Assembly (NCBI GenBank): GCA_002842045.1
Contig: PHBX01000001.1
Span: 108,044-172,043, forward strand
DNA length: 64,000 nucleotides
Source of the DNA: Chloroflexi bacterium HGW-Chloroflexi-3
Lineage (GTDB): Bacteria; Chloroflexota; Anaerolineae; Anaerolineales; Anaerolineaceae
Direction of reading: 5' to 3'
Below the pieces are notes generated by a model. That model saw nothing but the letters and a program-made list of their open reading frames with translations, ran no database searches and had not been told where the DNA came from. The position numbers and the translations under genes were made by a program. Shown in pieces: positions 55,910 through 64,000 of this stretch (position 1 is the stretch's first letter; each line of letters begins with the position of its first letter).

Positions 55910-57121
55910 ATGATTACACGTCATCAAGTCGCATTAATGCAATTATCATCCCTTGGATTATTAACACCCCCTTCATCAGAACCATCAAAATTGGATATAC
56001 TTCAAACAATACGACGAATGGGAATCCTGCAAATTGATACGATCAGTGTAGTCAATCGAAGTCCATATCTGGTACTCTGGTCACGTTTGGGAAATTATCA
56101 TCCTGCATGGTTAGAAAAAACACATGCGGATGGTGAGTTATTTGAATATTGGGCACATGCCAACAGTTTTATTCCAATGGAAGATTACCCTCTTTTTCGA
56201 CGGAAAATGTTGGAACGCGCTACTCATTGGTGGCAAATCTCTGACTGGGTGAATAACCATCAAGATATGATTGATTTTGTTAAAGATACGATTAAAGAAA
56301 AAGGGCCACAAAAATCTTCTGATTTTCCTAAACGTTCTGGTGTCAGTAATGGATGGTGGGATTGGAAAGATGAAAAAATCGCGTTAGATATGCTGTGGAC
56401 GCGGGGAGATCTGATGATTCCATTTCGCAAGAATTTTCAACGTTATTATGATTTAAGGGAAAATGTAATTGATCTCCTAGACGATACCAATATACCTGAT
56501 CTCAAAATAATGAACGAGGTGTTTGTTGAGAAAACCATTCGAATCTTGGGTGCCACCAGAATTAATTGGATTGCTGATTATTATCGACTCAAAAAGGTTG
56601 ATGTGCAGAAATCAGTTCAGAGTTTGATTGATAAACAAAAAATCTTCTTCGTCGCTTCTAATGATTTTCCTGAAGGAATTTTGGTTCACAAAGACAATCT
56701 GGGTTTGATGGATCAAGTGATGAATGGAAATATGAAAGCCGAACATACTACCATTTTGTCCCCATTCGATCCCTTGATTTGGGATCGAGTTCGTACAAAA
56801 GAATTGTTTGATTTTGAGTTTTCTATTGAGTGTTACCTGCCTGCATCCAAGCGAAAGTATGGATATTTTTCCTTACCGATTCTACATGACGGTCTATTGA
56901 TTGGCAGAATGGATTCAAAAGCACATAGAAAAGCAAAAATACTTGAAATTAAAAGTCTGTATTTTGAAGACTGGTTTACCCCGGATGAAAATTTTCTGGT
57001 TGAATTTACAAAAACGCTTAGAAGCTTTGCCAATTGGCATCAAACCCCAAAAATCCTCGTTCCGGAAAAATTTGATGTTCAACTTAAAAAATCTTTAGGG
57101 CAATTCAATAACAAACCTTAA
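55910..57121 (+). CDS. YcaQ-type winged-helix DNA glycosylase (HTH_42 family)
   Basis: 403 residues. The N-terminal RRMGILQIDTISVVNRSPYL carries the Q-x-D catalytic motif that marks the YcaQ/AlkX branch of the HTH_42 family (the AlkZ branch has Q-x-Q). FEYWAHANSFIPMEDYPLFR, TRGDLMIPFRKNFQRYYDL and LSPFDPLIWDR are further family blocks. E. coli YcaQ unhooks interstrand DNA crosslinks. The gene is monocistronic, with its own promoter and a terminator at 57131-57164. Confidence 0.88.
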   Translation: MITRHQVALMQLSSLGLLTPPSSEPSKLDILQTIRRMGILQIDTISVVNRSPYLVLWSRLGNYHPAWLEKTHADGELFEYWAHANSFIPMEDYPLFRRKMLERATHWWQISDWVNNHQDMIDFVKDTIKEKGPQKSSDFPKRSGVSNGWWDWKDEKIALDMLWTRGDLMIPFRKNFQRYYDLRENVIDLLDDTNIPDLKIMNEVFVEKTIRILGATRINWIADYYRLKKVDVQKSVQSLIDKQKIFFVASNDFPEGILVHKDNLGLMDQVMNGNMKAEHTTILSPFDPLIWDRVRTKELFDFEFSIECYLPASKRKYGYFSLPILHDGLLIGRMDSKAHRKAKILEIKSLYFEDWFTPDENFLVEFTKTLRSFANWHQTPKILVPEKFDVQLKKSLGQFNNKP

Positions 57122-57130
57122 TACATTAAA

Positions 57131-57164
57131 AGCCTGGTGTTGGAAAACCAACATCAGGCTTTTT
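57131..57164 (+). terminator. Rho-independent terminator after the YcaQ-like gene
   Basis: AGCCTGGTGTTGG (57131-57143) and CCAACATCAGGCT (57148-57160) pair with one G-T pair and a 4-nt loop, with T run after and A run before, so it may work in both directions. Confidence 0.88.
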
Positions 57165-57194
57165 AATTAGTTAAATATTATTTAATTCTTCAGA

Positions 57195-57785
57195 TTATTG
57201 ATCGACTGAATATTCATTTTCTCGAAAAGAAATGATCATCTTCCCATTCGTTTTCCAGAAAAACATTGGCTCTAAATATTGTGGCCAATCCTGTGGTGCT
57301 CTAATATCCATGTCTAACCAGAATGCTGCCATAAGCGCAAGGACAGTATCATGTGTGATAAGGAAATTCATTCCCATAGATTGGTCATCCGGGAACATCT
57401 TTTCAGCAATTTGTCTTATCCTTAATGGCCAATCACCTGAATCCATGTAATCACCCATCGAGTCGTATTCACCATTTTTATTTGGATGGGCAAGAACTGG
57501 ATCGGGCAAAATTACTCTGCCATTCCCAGCACCTTTCGCCAGGAATTTGCCGGTTTCTACACATCGGGTTATTGGGGATGTTAAGATTTTTCCAATTTTA
57601 TATTTTTTATGTAACCATGCTCCAAAATCGGATGCTAAATCTTCTCCTTCCGGGGTTAATTGCGCTGTAAAGACCTCAGCATCACTTTCAATCGGAAAGC
57701 GAATGGAGTGCCGCATCAACACATTGATATTTTGATCTGACGGAATATTCTCATACGCTTCCAATAAATATTTAGGTAAACTCAT
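57195..57785 (-). CDS. Histidine phosphatase superfamily protein
   Basis: 196 residues. The phosphohistidine motif reads VLMRHSIRFPI (R-H-S rather than the usual R-H-G). SPITRCVETGKFLAKGAG supplies the second Arg and LITHDTVLALMAAFW the second His. The layout looks closer to acid phosphatase-like branch-2 members than to glycolytic mutase; the substrate is unknown. AAGGATTG before the ATG is the SD. It is convergent with the YcaQ gene. Confidence 0.82.
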   Translation of the reverse strand: MSLPKYLLEAYENIPSDQNINVLMRHSIRFPIESDAEVFTAQLTPEGEDLASDFGAWLHKKYKIGKILTSPITRCVETGKFLAKGAGNGRVILPDPVLAHPNKNGEYDSMGDYMDSGDWPLRIRQIAEKMFPDDQSMGMNFLITHDTVLALMAAFWLDMDIRAPQDWPQYLEPMFFWKTNGKMIISFRENEYSVDQ

Positions 57786-57878
57786 ATCAATCCTTGTATA
57801 ATCGTACTGGACAAATCTCAGATTTCGTCCTCTGATTTTTGTTCAACCAGCCAATTTTACCAAATAAACGGGTGAAAA

Positions 57879-58964
57879 ATGAAAAACCGTGAAAATAGAT
57901 CACCTATCTTTCAAAATCGTGTAAATGAATATCTATTGATCACCTTAATCAGCTTTGCTGCCTCTGTTTCAGGTACACGATTGTTTCTGGAAATAACCGG
58001 GTATCCACAACTTGGAGGAAGAGAATTACACATCGCTCATGTTCTTTGGGGTGGTTTAATGTTATTCATCGGTAGTTTAATACCATTAATTTTTTCAAAT
58101 CGCTGGGCATTGGATTTAAGTGCTATGTTATCCGGAGTTGGAATTGGATTATTTATCGATGAAGTAGGTAAGTTTATTACCCAAAGTAATGATTATTTTT
58201 ATCCTTCCGCAGCACCCATCATTTACGCCTTCTTTTTACTAACAGCTTTGCTTTATGTCCGGGTTAGACGCGAAAGAGAAAAAAATGCCAGAATTTACAT
58301 GTATCATGCCTTTCAGGAATTAGAAGAGTTGTTGGATAATGATCTCTCCATCAAAGAACATCGGCAGATTATTCAATATCTGGAAAAAATCAAAATTGAT
58401 AACCAGGATGAACAAATAACGCGATTGGCAGAGGTATTGGGAGAATATTTAAAGGAGCGTGAATCATATTTAGTTCCACACATACCTGAATTTTGGGAAA
58501 AATGGTACCTGAGATTGAGGGTTTTTGAGGCAAAATGGTTTGGGAAGAAGCGTATGCGTTTGATTCTGGTCAGCGCGTTAATGGCATGGGGTATTTACTC
58601 AATCTTTGAACCCTGGGTAATTTTGCGCATTTTTGATAACCCTGAAGCATTGGGCATCATTGTGGAGAACTTGATTTCCAATAACCTTGTAAGAAATCAA
58701 AGTGGATTAAACTGGTTCCAGGCAAAAATTGGTTTAGAAGGCACGCTTGGCTTCTTCAGCATATTATCGGGGATATTCATATTTCTTCGAAAAGAACAAT
58801 TAGGAGTAAACATAGGCATTGCTACCATGTTGATCATGTTGGGAATCGTTAATCTAATCCTATTTTATTTTGATCAATTTTCAACGATTGTGAATGCCTC
58901 CATCCAGTTTTTGATTTTTATTTTGCTGGTTCGGTTTAGAACAAGATTTTTAACTAAAAAATGA
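57879..58964 (+). CDS. Polytopic membrane protein, unknown
   Basis: 361 residues. Roughly four membrane helices lie in the first 130 residues, including the conserved-looking GYPQLGGRELHIAHVLWGG segment. A soluble helical middle (REREKNARIYMYHAFQELEELL) follows, then about four more helices at the C-terminus. I know the first segment from uncharacterised actinobacterial and chloroflexal membrane proteins; no function is established. It stands alone, 290 nt before the ABC exporter operon. Confidence 0.72.
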   Translation: MKNRENRSPIFQNRVNEYLLITLISFAASVSGTRLFLEITGYPQLGGRELHIAHVLWGGLMLFIGSLIPLIFSNRWALDLSAMLSGVGIGLFIDEVGKFITQSNDYFYPSAAPIIYAFFLLTALLYVRVRREREKNARIYMYHAFQELEELLDNDLSIKEHRQIIQYLEKIKIDNQDEQITRLAEVLGEYLKERESYLVPHIPEFWEKWYLRLRVFEAKWFGKKRMRLILVSALMAWGIYSIFEPWVILRIFDNPEALGIIVENLISNNLVRNQSGLNWFQAKIGLEGTLGFFSILSGIFIFLRKEQLGVNIGIATMLIMLGIVNLILFYFDQFSTIVNASIQFLIFILLVRFRTRFLTKK

Positions 58965-59041
58965 ATTTCTTCATGAACCTGCAAGGTATCCGGTCATTTA
59001 AATAAATTTCTCTCGTGAGAAAACGATTTTGTAATTTTATT

Positions 59042-59050
59042 TGTTATAAT
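59042..59050 (+). promoter_or_regulatory. Extended -10 promoter of the ABC exporter operon
   Basis: TGtTATAAT, about 208 nt before the GTG start at 59259. Confidence 0.6.
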
Positions 59051-59056
59051 GATGCG

Positions 59057-59258
59057 CCACTTAGAATTTGATTGCTTACTGGTCAAATAGCCAGGAAAAT
59101 CTTGAACAGATGGGTTGAATTTTTCACATCCTTTGCCGGGTGTATTGCAGGAAAATTATTGGTAAAGTTGATGGGTCAGAAGTAGGTCACTTTTCTGATC
59201 ATTTTGGGTGCTTTTTTACCCGGATAGTGAATATGAAGTAATTTTTTTGGAGAATATT
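59057..59258 (+). promoter_or_regulatory. Long untranslated leader of the ABC exporter operon
   Basis: About 200 nt between promoter and start, without a convincing ORF. Several short arms can pair: CTGG/CCAG near 59089-59106, GATG/CATC near 59110-59133, and GGTCAGAA/TTCTGATC near 59173-59201. A GGGT-T6-ACCC arm close to the start lies just before GGAG (59249-59252). It may be an attenuating leader; I recognise no riboswitch consensus. Confidence 0.35.
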
Positions 59259-61070
59259 GTGAGTAACATGGCATCCTATTTAGAATATGACTTAAAAAAT
59301 GTAATTACCAAAAGCAAGATTAAAGGCCTCTGGCGTTTAATGCATGGTTACCATTGGAAATATATCGGTGCTGTGTTTAGTTTGGGAATTTCTGCCAGTG
59401 CCAAAACTTCAACCTATTTGTTGTTGAGTTTTTTCATTGATAATTTCTTTGTCACAGATCAAAGACCCGTAAGCCTTGCAGTGATTGCAACTGGGTTTGT
59501 TTTATTGGCTGGCATAGAAGGCGGTTTTTCTTTTTTGAGTGGTCGTCTGGCTGCTGAGACTGCTGAAGGATCAACGCGCAGACTACGAAATTATATTTAC
59601 GATCATATTCAACATCTTACATTCACGTATCACGACAAAATGCAAACTGGGGAACTTATCCAGAGATCCACTTCAGATGTCGATGCCTTAAGAAAGTTCT
59701 TTGCCGATCAGGCAATTGGGATTGGAAGAATTATTATTTTATTTGCAGTGAACTTCAGTATGATCATGACCATCAATGTTCAACTTGCATTTATATCCAT
59801 TATCGTCATACCGATTATTGTACTGACGTCTATTTTGTTTTTCAAACAGGTTTCCAAGAAATATGAAGCATATCAGGAACAGGATGCGATTGTTTCAACC
59901 AATCTGCAGGAGAATTTATCCGGTGTGCGAGTGGTAAAAGCATTTGCCAGACAATCCTATGAAATGGATAAGTTTGAAAAAGAAAACTGGAAAAAATACG
60001 TTCTGGGTAAACGCTTATTACTGATGCACTCGTTATTCTGGCCCATCTCTGATATTGTCTGTGGTGCTCAAATGATTGCTGGTTTCTACATGGGAGCTGT
60101 TTTCGCCATCAATGGAACAATTTCCATCGGGTCCTACCTGGCGTATGCAGGTATGTTAATCTGGATCATCTGGCCCATGAGAAATCTTGGTCGCTTAATT
60201 GTTCAGCTATCCACCGGTATGGTTTCTTTTGGGCGTGTATTGGAAATTATCAAACAGGATCGAGAACCGCTTGATACAGGTTCAGCCATTATTCCCCAAA
60301 AGCTGAATGGCGAAATCGTGTTCAAAAATGTTGGTTTCAAATATGAAGAAGGAGAACCCGTCCTGGAGGACATCAACATCCACGTAAAACCGGGCCAAGT
60401 CATCGCGCTGCTTGGTTCAACCGGATCCGGTAAGACTTCATTGGTGAATTTATTACCCAGATTCTATGAGTACACTTCGGGACATCTATTGTTAGACGGT
60501 GTGGAATTAAATGAATATCCTCGCAGATACTTGCGAAGTCAAATTGGTATCGTGGAACAGGAACCATTTCTTTTCTCCCGCAGCATAAGAGAAAATATCA
60601 CCTATGGTGTTGGAAAGAAAGTCGATCAACATGAAATTGAAACCGCGGCCAATAACGCAGCAGTACATGATGTGATCACCAGTTTTCCAGATGGATACGC
60701 AACCCTGGTTGGAGAAAAAGGTGTGACGCTATCTGGTGGGCAGAAACAACGAGTGGCAATCGCTCGAACTTTGTTGAAAAATCCAAGAATTTTAATTTTT
60801 GATGATTCAACCTCATCCGTAGACACCGAAACAGAATCGGAAATTCGAATTGCATTAAAAAATCTAATGGCGGATCGTACCACCTTCATCATTGCCCACC
60901 GTATTCAGAGCATCATGGACGCCGATCAAATTCTGGTGCTTGACAAAGGAAAAATAATTCAAGCAGGAACTCATCAGGAATTAATGCAAGTAGATGGTAT
61001 GTACAGACAGATTTACGACATTCAGACACGAATTGAAACGGAACTTGAAAAGGAGATAGCCAATGTCTGA
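59259..61070 (+). CDS. ABC exporter half-transporter with degenerate catalytic Glu
   Basis: 604 residues from GTG 59259 (GGAG 6 nt upstream); longer in-frame starts at 59208 lack an SD. Six transmembrane helices are followed by an ATPase domain with Walker A GSTGSGKT and a normal signature LSGGQ. Walker B reads LIFDDSTSSVD, where the catalytic Glu is replaced by Asp. IIAHRIQSI is the H-loop. Together with the next gene it forms a heterodimeric exporter of the BmrCD/LmrCD/TM287-288 kind, probably for drugs or lipids. The genes overlap by 8 nt. Confidence 0.9.
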   Translation: MSNMASYLEYDLKNVITKSKIKGLWRLMHGYHWKYIGAVFSLGISASAKTSTYLLLSFFIDNFFVTDQRPVSLAVIATGFVLLAGIEGGFSFLSGRLAAETAEGSTRRLRNYIYDHIQHLTFTYHDKMQTGELIQRSTSDVDALRKFFADQAIGIGRIIILFAVNFSMIMTINVQLAFISIIVIPIIVLTSILFFKQVSKKYEAYQEQDAIVSTNLQENLSGVRVVKAFARQSYEMDKFEKENWKKYVLGKRLLLMHSLFWPISDIVCGAQMIAGFYMGAVFAINGTISIGSYLAYAGMLIWIIWPMRNLGRLIVQLSTGMVSFGRVLEIIKQDREPLDTGSAIIPQKLNGEIVFKNVGFKYEEGEPVLEDINIHVKPGQVIALLGSTGSGKTSLVNLLPRFYEYTSGHLLLDGVELNEYPRRYLRSQIGIVEQEPFLFSRSIRENITYGVGKKVDQHEIETAANNAAVHDVITSFPDGYATLVGEKGVTLSGGQKQRVAIARTLLKNPRILIFDDSTSSVDTETESEIRIALKNLMADRTTFIIAHRIQSIMDADQILVLDKGKIIQAGTHQELMQVDGMYRQIYDIQTRIETELEKEIANV

Positions 61071-62901
61071 AGAATATTTAGAAGAAGAGGATTTTCAAAC
61101 AAAATTTACAGGAAAAACCTTCCTGAGGTTATTAGGACTCACAAAACCACATTGGAAATGGGTAATCGGTTTCTTATTAGCCATTGCTTCCGTTTCCGGA
61201 TTGGATTCATTCTTCACCTACCTGAGCAAGCGGATCATAGATGAAGGAATTGTTGTTGGGAATAAGGATGCACTCGTAGGAATTCTTACCATTTATGGGG
61301 CATTGCTGGTAGCCCAGGCAATCTTTGTGTTTTGCTTCATATATCTAGCTGGCGTCTTAGGTGAAAGAATCAGATACGATTTACGTAAAGCTTTATTCAA
61401 CCACCTGCAGAAATTATCCCTTTCGTACTACAGCCGCACACCTGTGGGTTGGATCATGTCCAGAGTCACATCGGACACAGAACGGGTTGCAGATCTGGTC
61501 ACCTGGGGTCTTCTTGATATGACCTGGGGATTCATGAATATTGTGACTGCCATGATTTTCATGTTAATTATCAGTTGGAAACTGGCAATTCTGGTGTTTA
61601 TTGCGCTTCCAATCCTCTTGTATGTGTCCATACAATTCAGGAAAAGGATTCTGACCCAGTTTCGAAATGTTAGGAAATTAAATTCAAAAATTACCGGAGC
61701 TTACAACGAAAACATTACTGGCGTCCGTGTCATCAAAGCTCTGGGACGTGAAGCAGGTAATCTGGAAGAATTTGGATACATAACCCGTGATATGTATAAA
61801 GCATCCTATCGTGCTGCCTGGCTTTCAGCATTATTCTTGCCCACAGTTCAAATCATTTCGGCCTTTGCCTTAGGGGCAATTGTCTGGTTTGGAGGTTTAC
61901 AGGCAGATTATGGAATTATCACAATCGGCGGGATTCAGGCATTTGTGTCCTATGTAACCTTTATGATGTGGCCAATTCAGGACCTTGCTCGGGTGTTTGC
62001 AGAAATGCAACATGCCATGGCTTCCGGAGAACGCATATTTTCGTTGCTGGATGCAGTTCCCAGTGTGAAAGATCAACCGAAAGCGTATGATCCTGGATCA
62101 ATTTTTGGCGAGATTGAATTTGACCATGTTCAATTTGCTTACGAAGATAACAAATCTGTATTAAAAGATTTTTCTTTGAAAGTCAAACCTGGTGAGACAA
62201 TTGCGCTGGTGGGTCCAACCGGTGGTGGCAAGACCACGATTGTGAATCTGCTTTGCCGCATGTATGAACCAACCAAAGGAAAAATCAAGATCAATGGTAA
62301 AGATTACACCGACTTTTCATTGCATGGTATTCAATCAAGGATTGGCATGGTGCTTCAGACTCCGCACTTATTCTCAGGCACCATACGGGAAAACCTGCGC
62401 TATGGTCGTCTGGATGCAACCGATGACGAAATCGAAAGAGCTGCCCAATTAGCCGGTGCGCATGAATTTATTTCCAAACTGGAAAAAGGCTATGAGGAAC
62501 CTGTAGGTGAAGGTGGAAATCTGCTTTCTGTCGGTCAGAAACAATTAATCAGCCTGGCACGAGCCGTGTTGGCAAATCCTGAATTGTTCATCATGGATGA
62601 AGCCACCAGTTCAGTGGACACACTCACCGAAGCCCTGATTCAACAGGGAATGGAAACTTTAATGAAAAATTCAACCAGTTTCATCATCGCACATCGTTTA
62701 TCGACTATCAAGAAAGCAAACCGTATTATCGTCATTGAAGATGGCCAGATCGCTGAAATTGGCTCGCATTCTGAGCTCCTCAGGAAAGGCGGAAAATATT
62801 ACAACCTGTATACCAAACAGTTCCGCAATCAGATGGAGCAGGTCTACGATCCCTTCAAAGAATTAGGCGGCGCGAGCGGGTTGCCGTTAGCAATTGAATA
62901 A
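61063..62901 (+). CDS. ABC exporter half-transporter, partner subunit
   Basis: 612 residues. Six transmembrane helices, Walker A GPTGGGKT, Walker B LFIMDEATSSVD with the catalytic Glu present, and H-loop IIAHRLSTI. Its signature reads LSVGQ instead of LSGGQ. Because each ATP site uses one subunit's Walker motifs and the other's signature, the Asp variant upstream and this LSVGQ fall in the same site, giving one degenerate and one active site as in known heterodimeric exporters. Confidence 0.9.
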   Translation: MSEEYLEEEDFQTKFTGKTFLRLLGLTKPHWKWVIGFLLAIASVSGLDSFFTYLSKRIIDEGIVVGNKDALVGILTIYGALLVAQAIFVFCFIYLAGVLGERIRYDLRKALFNHLQKLSLSYYSRTPVGWIMSRVTSDTERVADLVTWGLLDMTWGFMNIVTAMIFMLIISWKLAILVFIALPILLYVSIQFRKRILTQFRNVRKLNSKITGAYNENITGVRVIKALGREAGNLEEFGYITRDMYKASYRAAWLSALFLPTVQIISAFALGAIVWFGGLQADYGIITIGGIQAFVSYVTFMMWPIQDLARVFAEMQHAMASGERIFSLLDAVPSVKDQPKAYDPGSIFGEIEFDHVQFAYEDNKSVLKDFSLKVKPGETIALVGPTGGGKTTIVNLLCRMYEPTKGKIKINGKDYTDFSLHGIQSRIGMVLQTPHLFSGTIRENLRYGRLDATDDEIERAAQLAGAHEFISKLEKGYEEPVGEGGNLLSVGQKQLISLARAVLANPELFIMDEATSSVDTLTEALIQQGMETLMKNSTSFIIAHRLSTIKKANRIIVIEDGQIAEIGSHSELLRKGGKYYNLYTKQFRNQMEQVYDPFKELGGASGLPLAIE

Positions 62902-63032
62902 AACTTGTGTTGGGAGCAGAAGAAATAACGAATAGAGAACAGGTGCTATTATTGATTAATTGCTCTCGCTATGTAGGTTTTTTTTAATTTAGCTAGATCA
63001 TGTTCGATAGAGTAGTGTAAATTTGAGTGGAA
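62902..63032 (+). other. AT-rich non-coding stretch after the exporter operon
   Basis: No ORF or RNA gene seen. It contains a T run at 62978-62985 that may end the exporter transcript, although the hairpin before it is weak. Confidence 0.4.
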
Positions 63033-63074
63033 GCAAATGGTGTGTTACATTTTTATGAGTAACACACCATTTGC
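63033..63074. repeat. Perfect 16-bp inverted repeat
   Basis: GCAAATGGTGTGTTAC (63033-63048) and its exact complement (63059-63074) flank a 10-nt spacer. There is no T tract after either side, so it is not a typical terminator. It borders the GC-rich block that follows and may be an end of a mobile element or a protein-binding palindrome. Confidence 0.7.
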
Positions 63075-63310
63075 CCCGCCTTAAACCCAGACGTAGAGGA
63101 AGCGCATCAAAACAACAGCAGATCGTTTTGTTGCCGGCCCTACAATAAGCGTGTGGGTCGACCCAGGTGGATATTTCCCGAGCTCACCTGGCATTAGACT
63201 CGATCTCATTCACTTACAACGCCGGCAGCTCGTGACCTGTGTTTCCGTAGGACCCCCTGGCGCTTGCCATACCCCCCTTTCAAAAGCGCACTCCGGCTGT
63301 TGTATCTCAC
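63075..63310. other. GC-rich, highly structured non-coding block of foreign appearance
   Basis: About 235 nt, clearly richer in G+C than anything nearby, without an ORF. Complementary arms: TACAACGCCGG (63215-63225) with 63293-63304 (11 pairs, one bulge); GCGCTT (63260-63265) with AAGCGC (63284-63289); CCAGGTG (63163-63169) with CACCTGG (63185-63191); CAAAAC (63108-63113) with GTTTTG (63125-63130). The loop of the last contains AGATC (63120-63124), which can pair with GATCT (63202-63206) as a pseudoknot. It could be a structured RNA such as an omega/HEARO-type guide RNA, a group II intron fragment, or the non-coding end of an insertion sequence. The strand is undecided. Confidence 0.5.
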
Positions 63311-63346
63311 CCACTGAATGAAATATCTTTTTTTAGGTTGATTTTT

Positions 63347-63925
63347 TCAAGTATTATCCACAGAGATGCTGGATTTTAAGATTAGAGGATTTTCAATTGC
63401 ATATCGAATCATATCCGTAGTTTTCTCGATTCCTAGTTTCTGTTTTATATGTGATAAATGAGTATAGACTGTATAAATACTGATCACTAATTCTTCACTT
63501 ATGTCTCGTACAGTCATTCCATTAGCTAATTTTTCAAAAACATCATTTTCTCTCTGAGTAAGAGGTTCATATGGTTGGGATAATTTTTCCTGGATATTGA
63601 AATCAAATGAAGATAGGATTTTTTCACTTAAGTAATTCTTCCCATCCATAATCAATTCTATAGCTATCCTCAGTTCATCTACCAAGGATTCTTTTAATAA
63701 ATAACCCGCGGCTCCAGCTTCAAGTGTTTGCTGAACAAATGTAGGGTTATTGTACATTGATAATATTAGTACCTTTATATTTGGTCTCTCCAATAATATT
63801 TTCTTAGTTGCTTGAATTCCGTTCATGTTTGGTAAGGATATGTCCATGATCAGAATATCTAGTTCATCCAAATCAATTAATTTAGTTAAAGCTTCCTCTC
63901 CGCTAAGTAAACAGTCGAATGTTCT
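63347..63925 (-). pseudogene. LuxR/NarL-type response regulator lacking its N-terminus
   Basis: The frame encodes the receiver domain from about its second helix (FDCLLSGEEALTKL), with the phosphorylated Asp in DILIMDISLPNMNG and the Lys of GYLLKESL. A C-terminal LuxR helix-turn-helix follows (LTQRENDVFEKLANGMTVRDISEELVI, spanning two helices). The first 30 or so residues, with the acidic pair that binds Mg, are missing; a TAA at 63926-63928 closes the frame and unrelated DNA follows. A TTG at 63871 could start a shorter product but would lack part of the receiver. It was probably cut by an insertion at about 63915-63930. Confidence 0.8.
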
Positions 63926-63950
63926 TTAATAAACATGATAAACTGAGGGT

Positions 63951-64000
63951 ATGCGAAAACCTAGAGACTATTACCTCAGCGAAGAAGAATTGGACGTGGT
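63951..64000 (+). CDS. Start of an ORF running off the window, possibly a transposase
   Basis: ATG at 63951 preceded by GAGGG; only 16 codons are visible, MRKPRDYYLSEEELDVV with the last codon split at the edge. The L-S-E-E-E-L-D start resembles the N-terminal helix-turn-helix of IS630-type transposases, but this is too short to be sure. It begins just beyond the broken end of the response regulator, which fits an inserted element. Confidence 0.35.
   Translation, partial: MRKPRDYYLSEEELDV

Noticed and set aside
63075..63310. tmRNA, RNase P RNA or SRP RNA on either strand
   Set aside because: I found none of their landmark sequences (tRNA-like ends and tag ORF, the P4 core, the GGAAGGAAGC-type apical loop).

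Overview
The window reads as chromosomal DNA of an AT-rich, single-membrane bacterium, most likely Chloroflexota (class Anaerolineae or a relative). Supporting points are a MoaD-MoaE fusion, a mevalonate-pathway decarboxylase beside ordinary bacterial housekeeping genes, several lipoproteins with a Lit-like transacylase but no outer-membrane genes, a GH57 glycosidase, and ScpA/SMC. This assignment rests on gene content recognised by eye, not on a database search. Genes lie on both strands in short operons. Many have strong Shine-Dalgarno (SD) sites, but a distinct subset has a -10 box only 6-8 nt before the start codon, which suggests leaderless mRNAs.

Layout. 0-4 kb: DNA-end processing (UvrD-like helicase, Cas4/AddB-like nuclease, RecJ). 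4-6.5 kb: rpsF-ssb-rpsR and a PrsA/SurA-like foldase. 6.5-13.7 kb: smc, rnc, fused moaDE and moaC on the minus strand; scpA and an unknown gene follow. 13.8-18.8 kb: mutS, a GH57 enzyme, an NAD(P) epimerase. 18.9-21.8 kb: a four-gene plus-strand cluster with an FtsZ homologue whose T7 loop is altered. 22-26.1 kb: secreted or folding proteins and two helix-hairpin-helix proteins. 26.2-26.45 kb: a promoter-driven, well-folded RNA of about 214 nt that I cannot assign to a known family. 26.4-32.1 kb: hpt, a small nuclease-like protein, a cytidylate-kinase-like protein, a divergent phosphofructokinase, a YgiQ radical-SAM protein and an RlmL-like methyltransferase. 32.1-38.2 kb: lipoproteins, mvaD, a site-2 protease, a HEAT protein and acylphosphatase. 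38.2-46 kb: uvrB-mfd-pth repair/translation block plus membrane proteins. 46-50.8 kb: NAD(P)HX repair, a membrane spermidine-synthase-like protein, Lit-like protein, gpmA.

50.8-55.7 kb holds three damaged genes close together: an S9 peptidase with two frameshifts and three stops, a MalK-like ATPase that has lost its P-loop by an in-frame deletion, and a frameshifted class V aminotransferase. 55.9-62.9 kb holds a YcaQ-type glycosylase, a histidine phosphatase, a membrane protein and a heterodimeric ABC exporter. 63.0-64.0 kb looks foreign: a perfect 16-bp hairpin, a GC-rich block with many complementary arms, and a response regulator whose N-terminus is missing next to a new ORF that runs off the window.

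The best candidates for something undescribed are the RNA at 26234-26447 and the GC-rich structured block at 63075-63310. The FtsZ variant cluster and the leaderless promoter pattern are also worth checking. No tRNA, rRNA operon or CRISPR array was seen.
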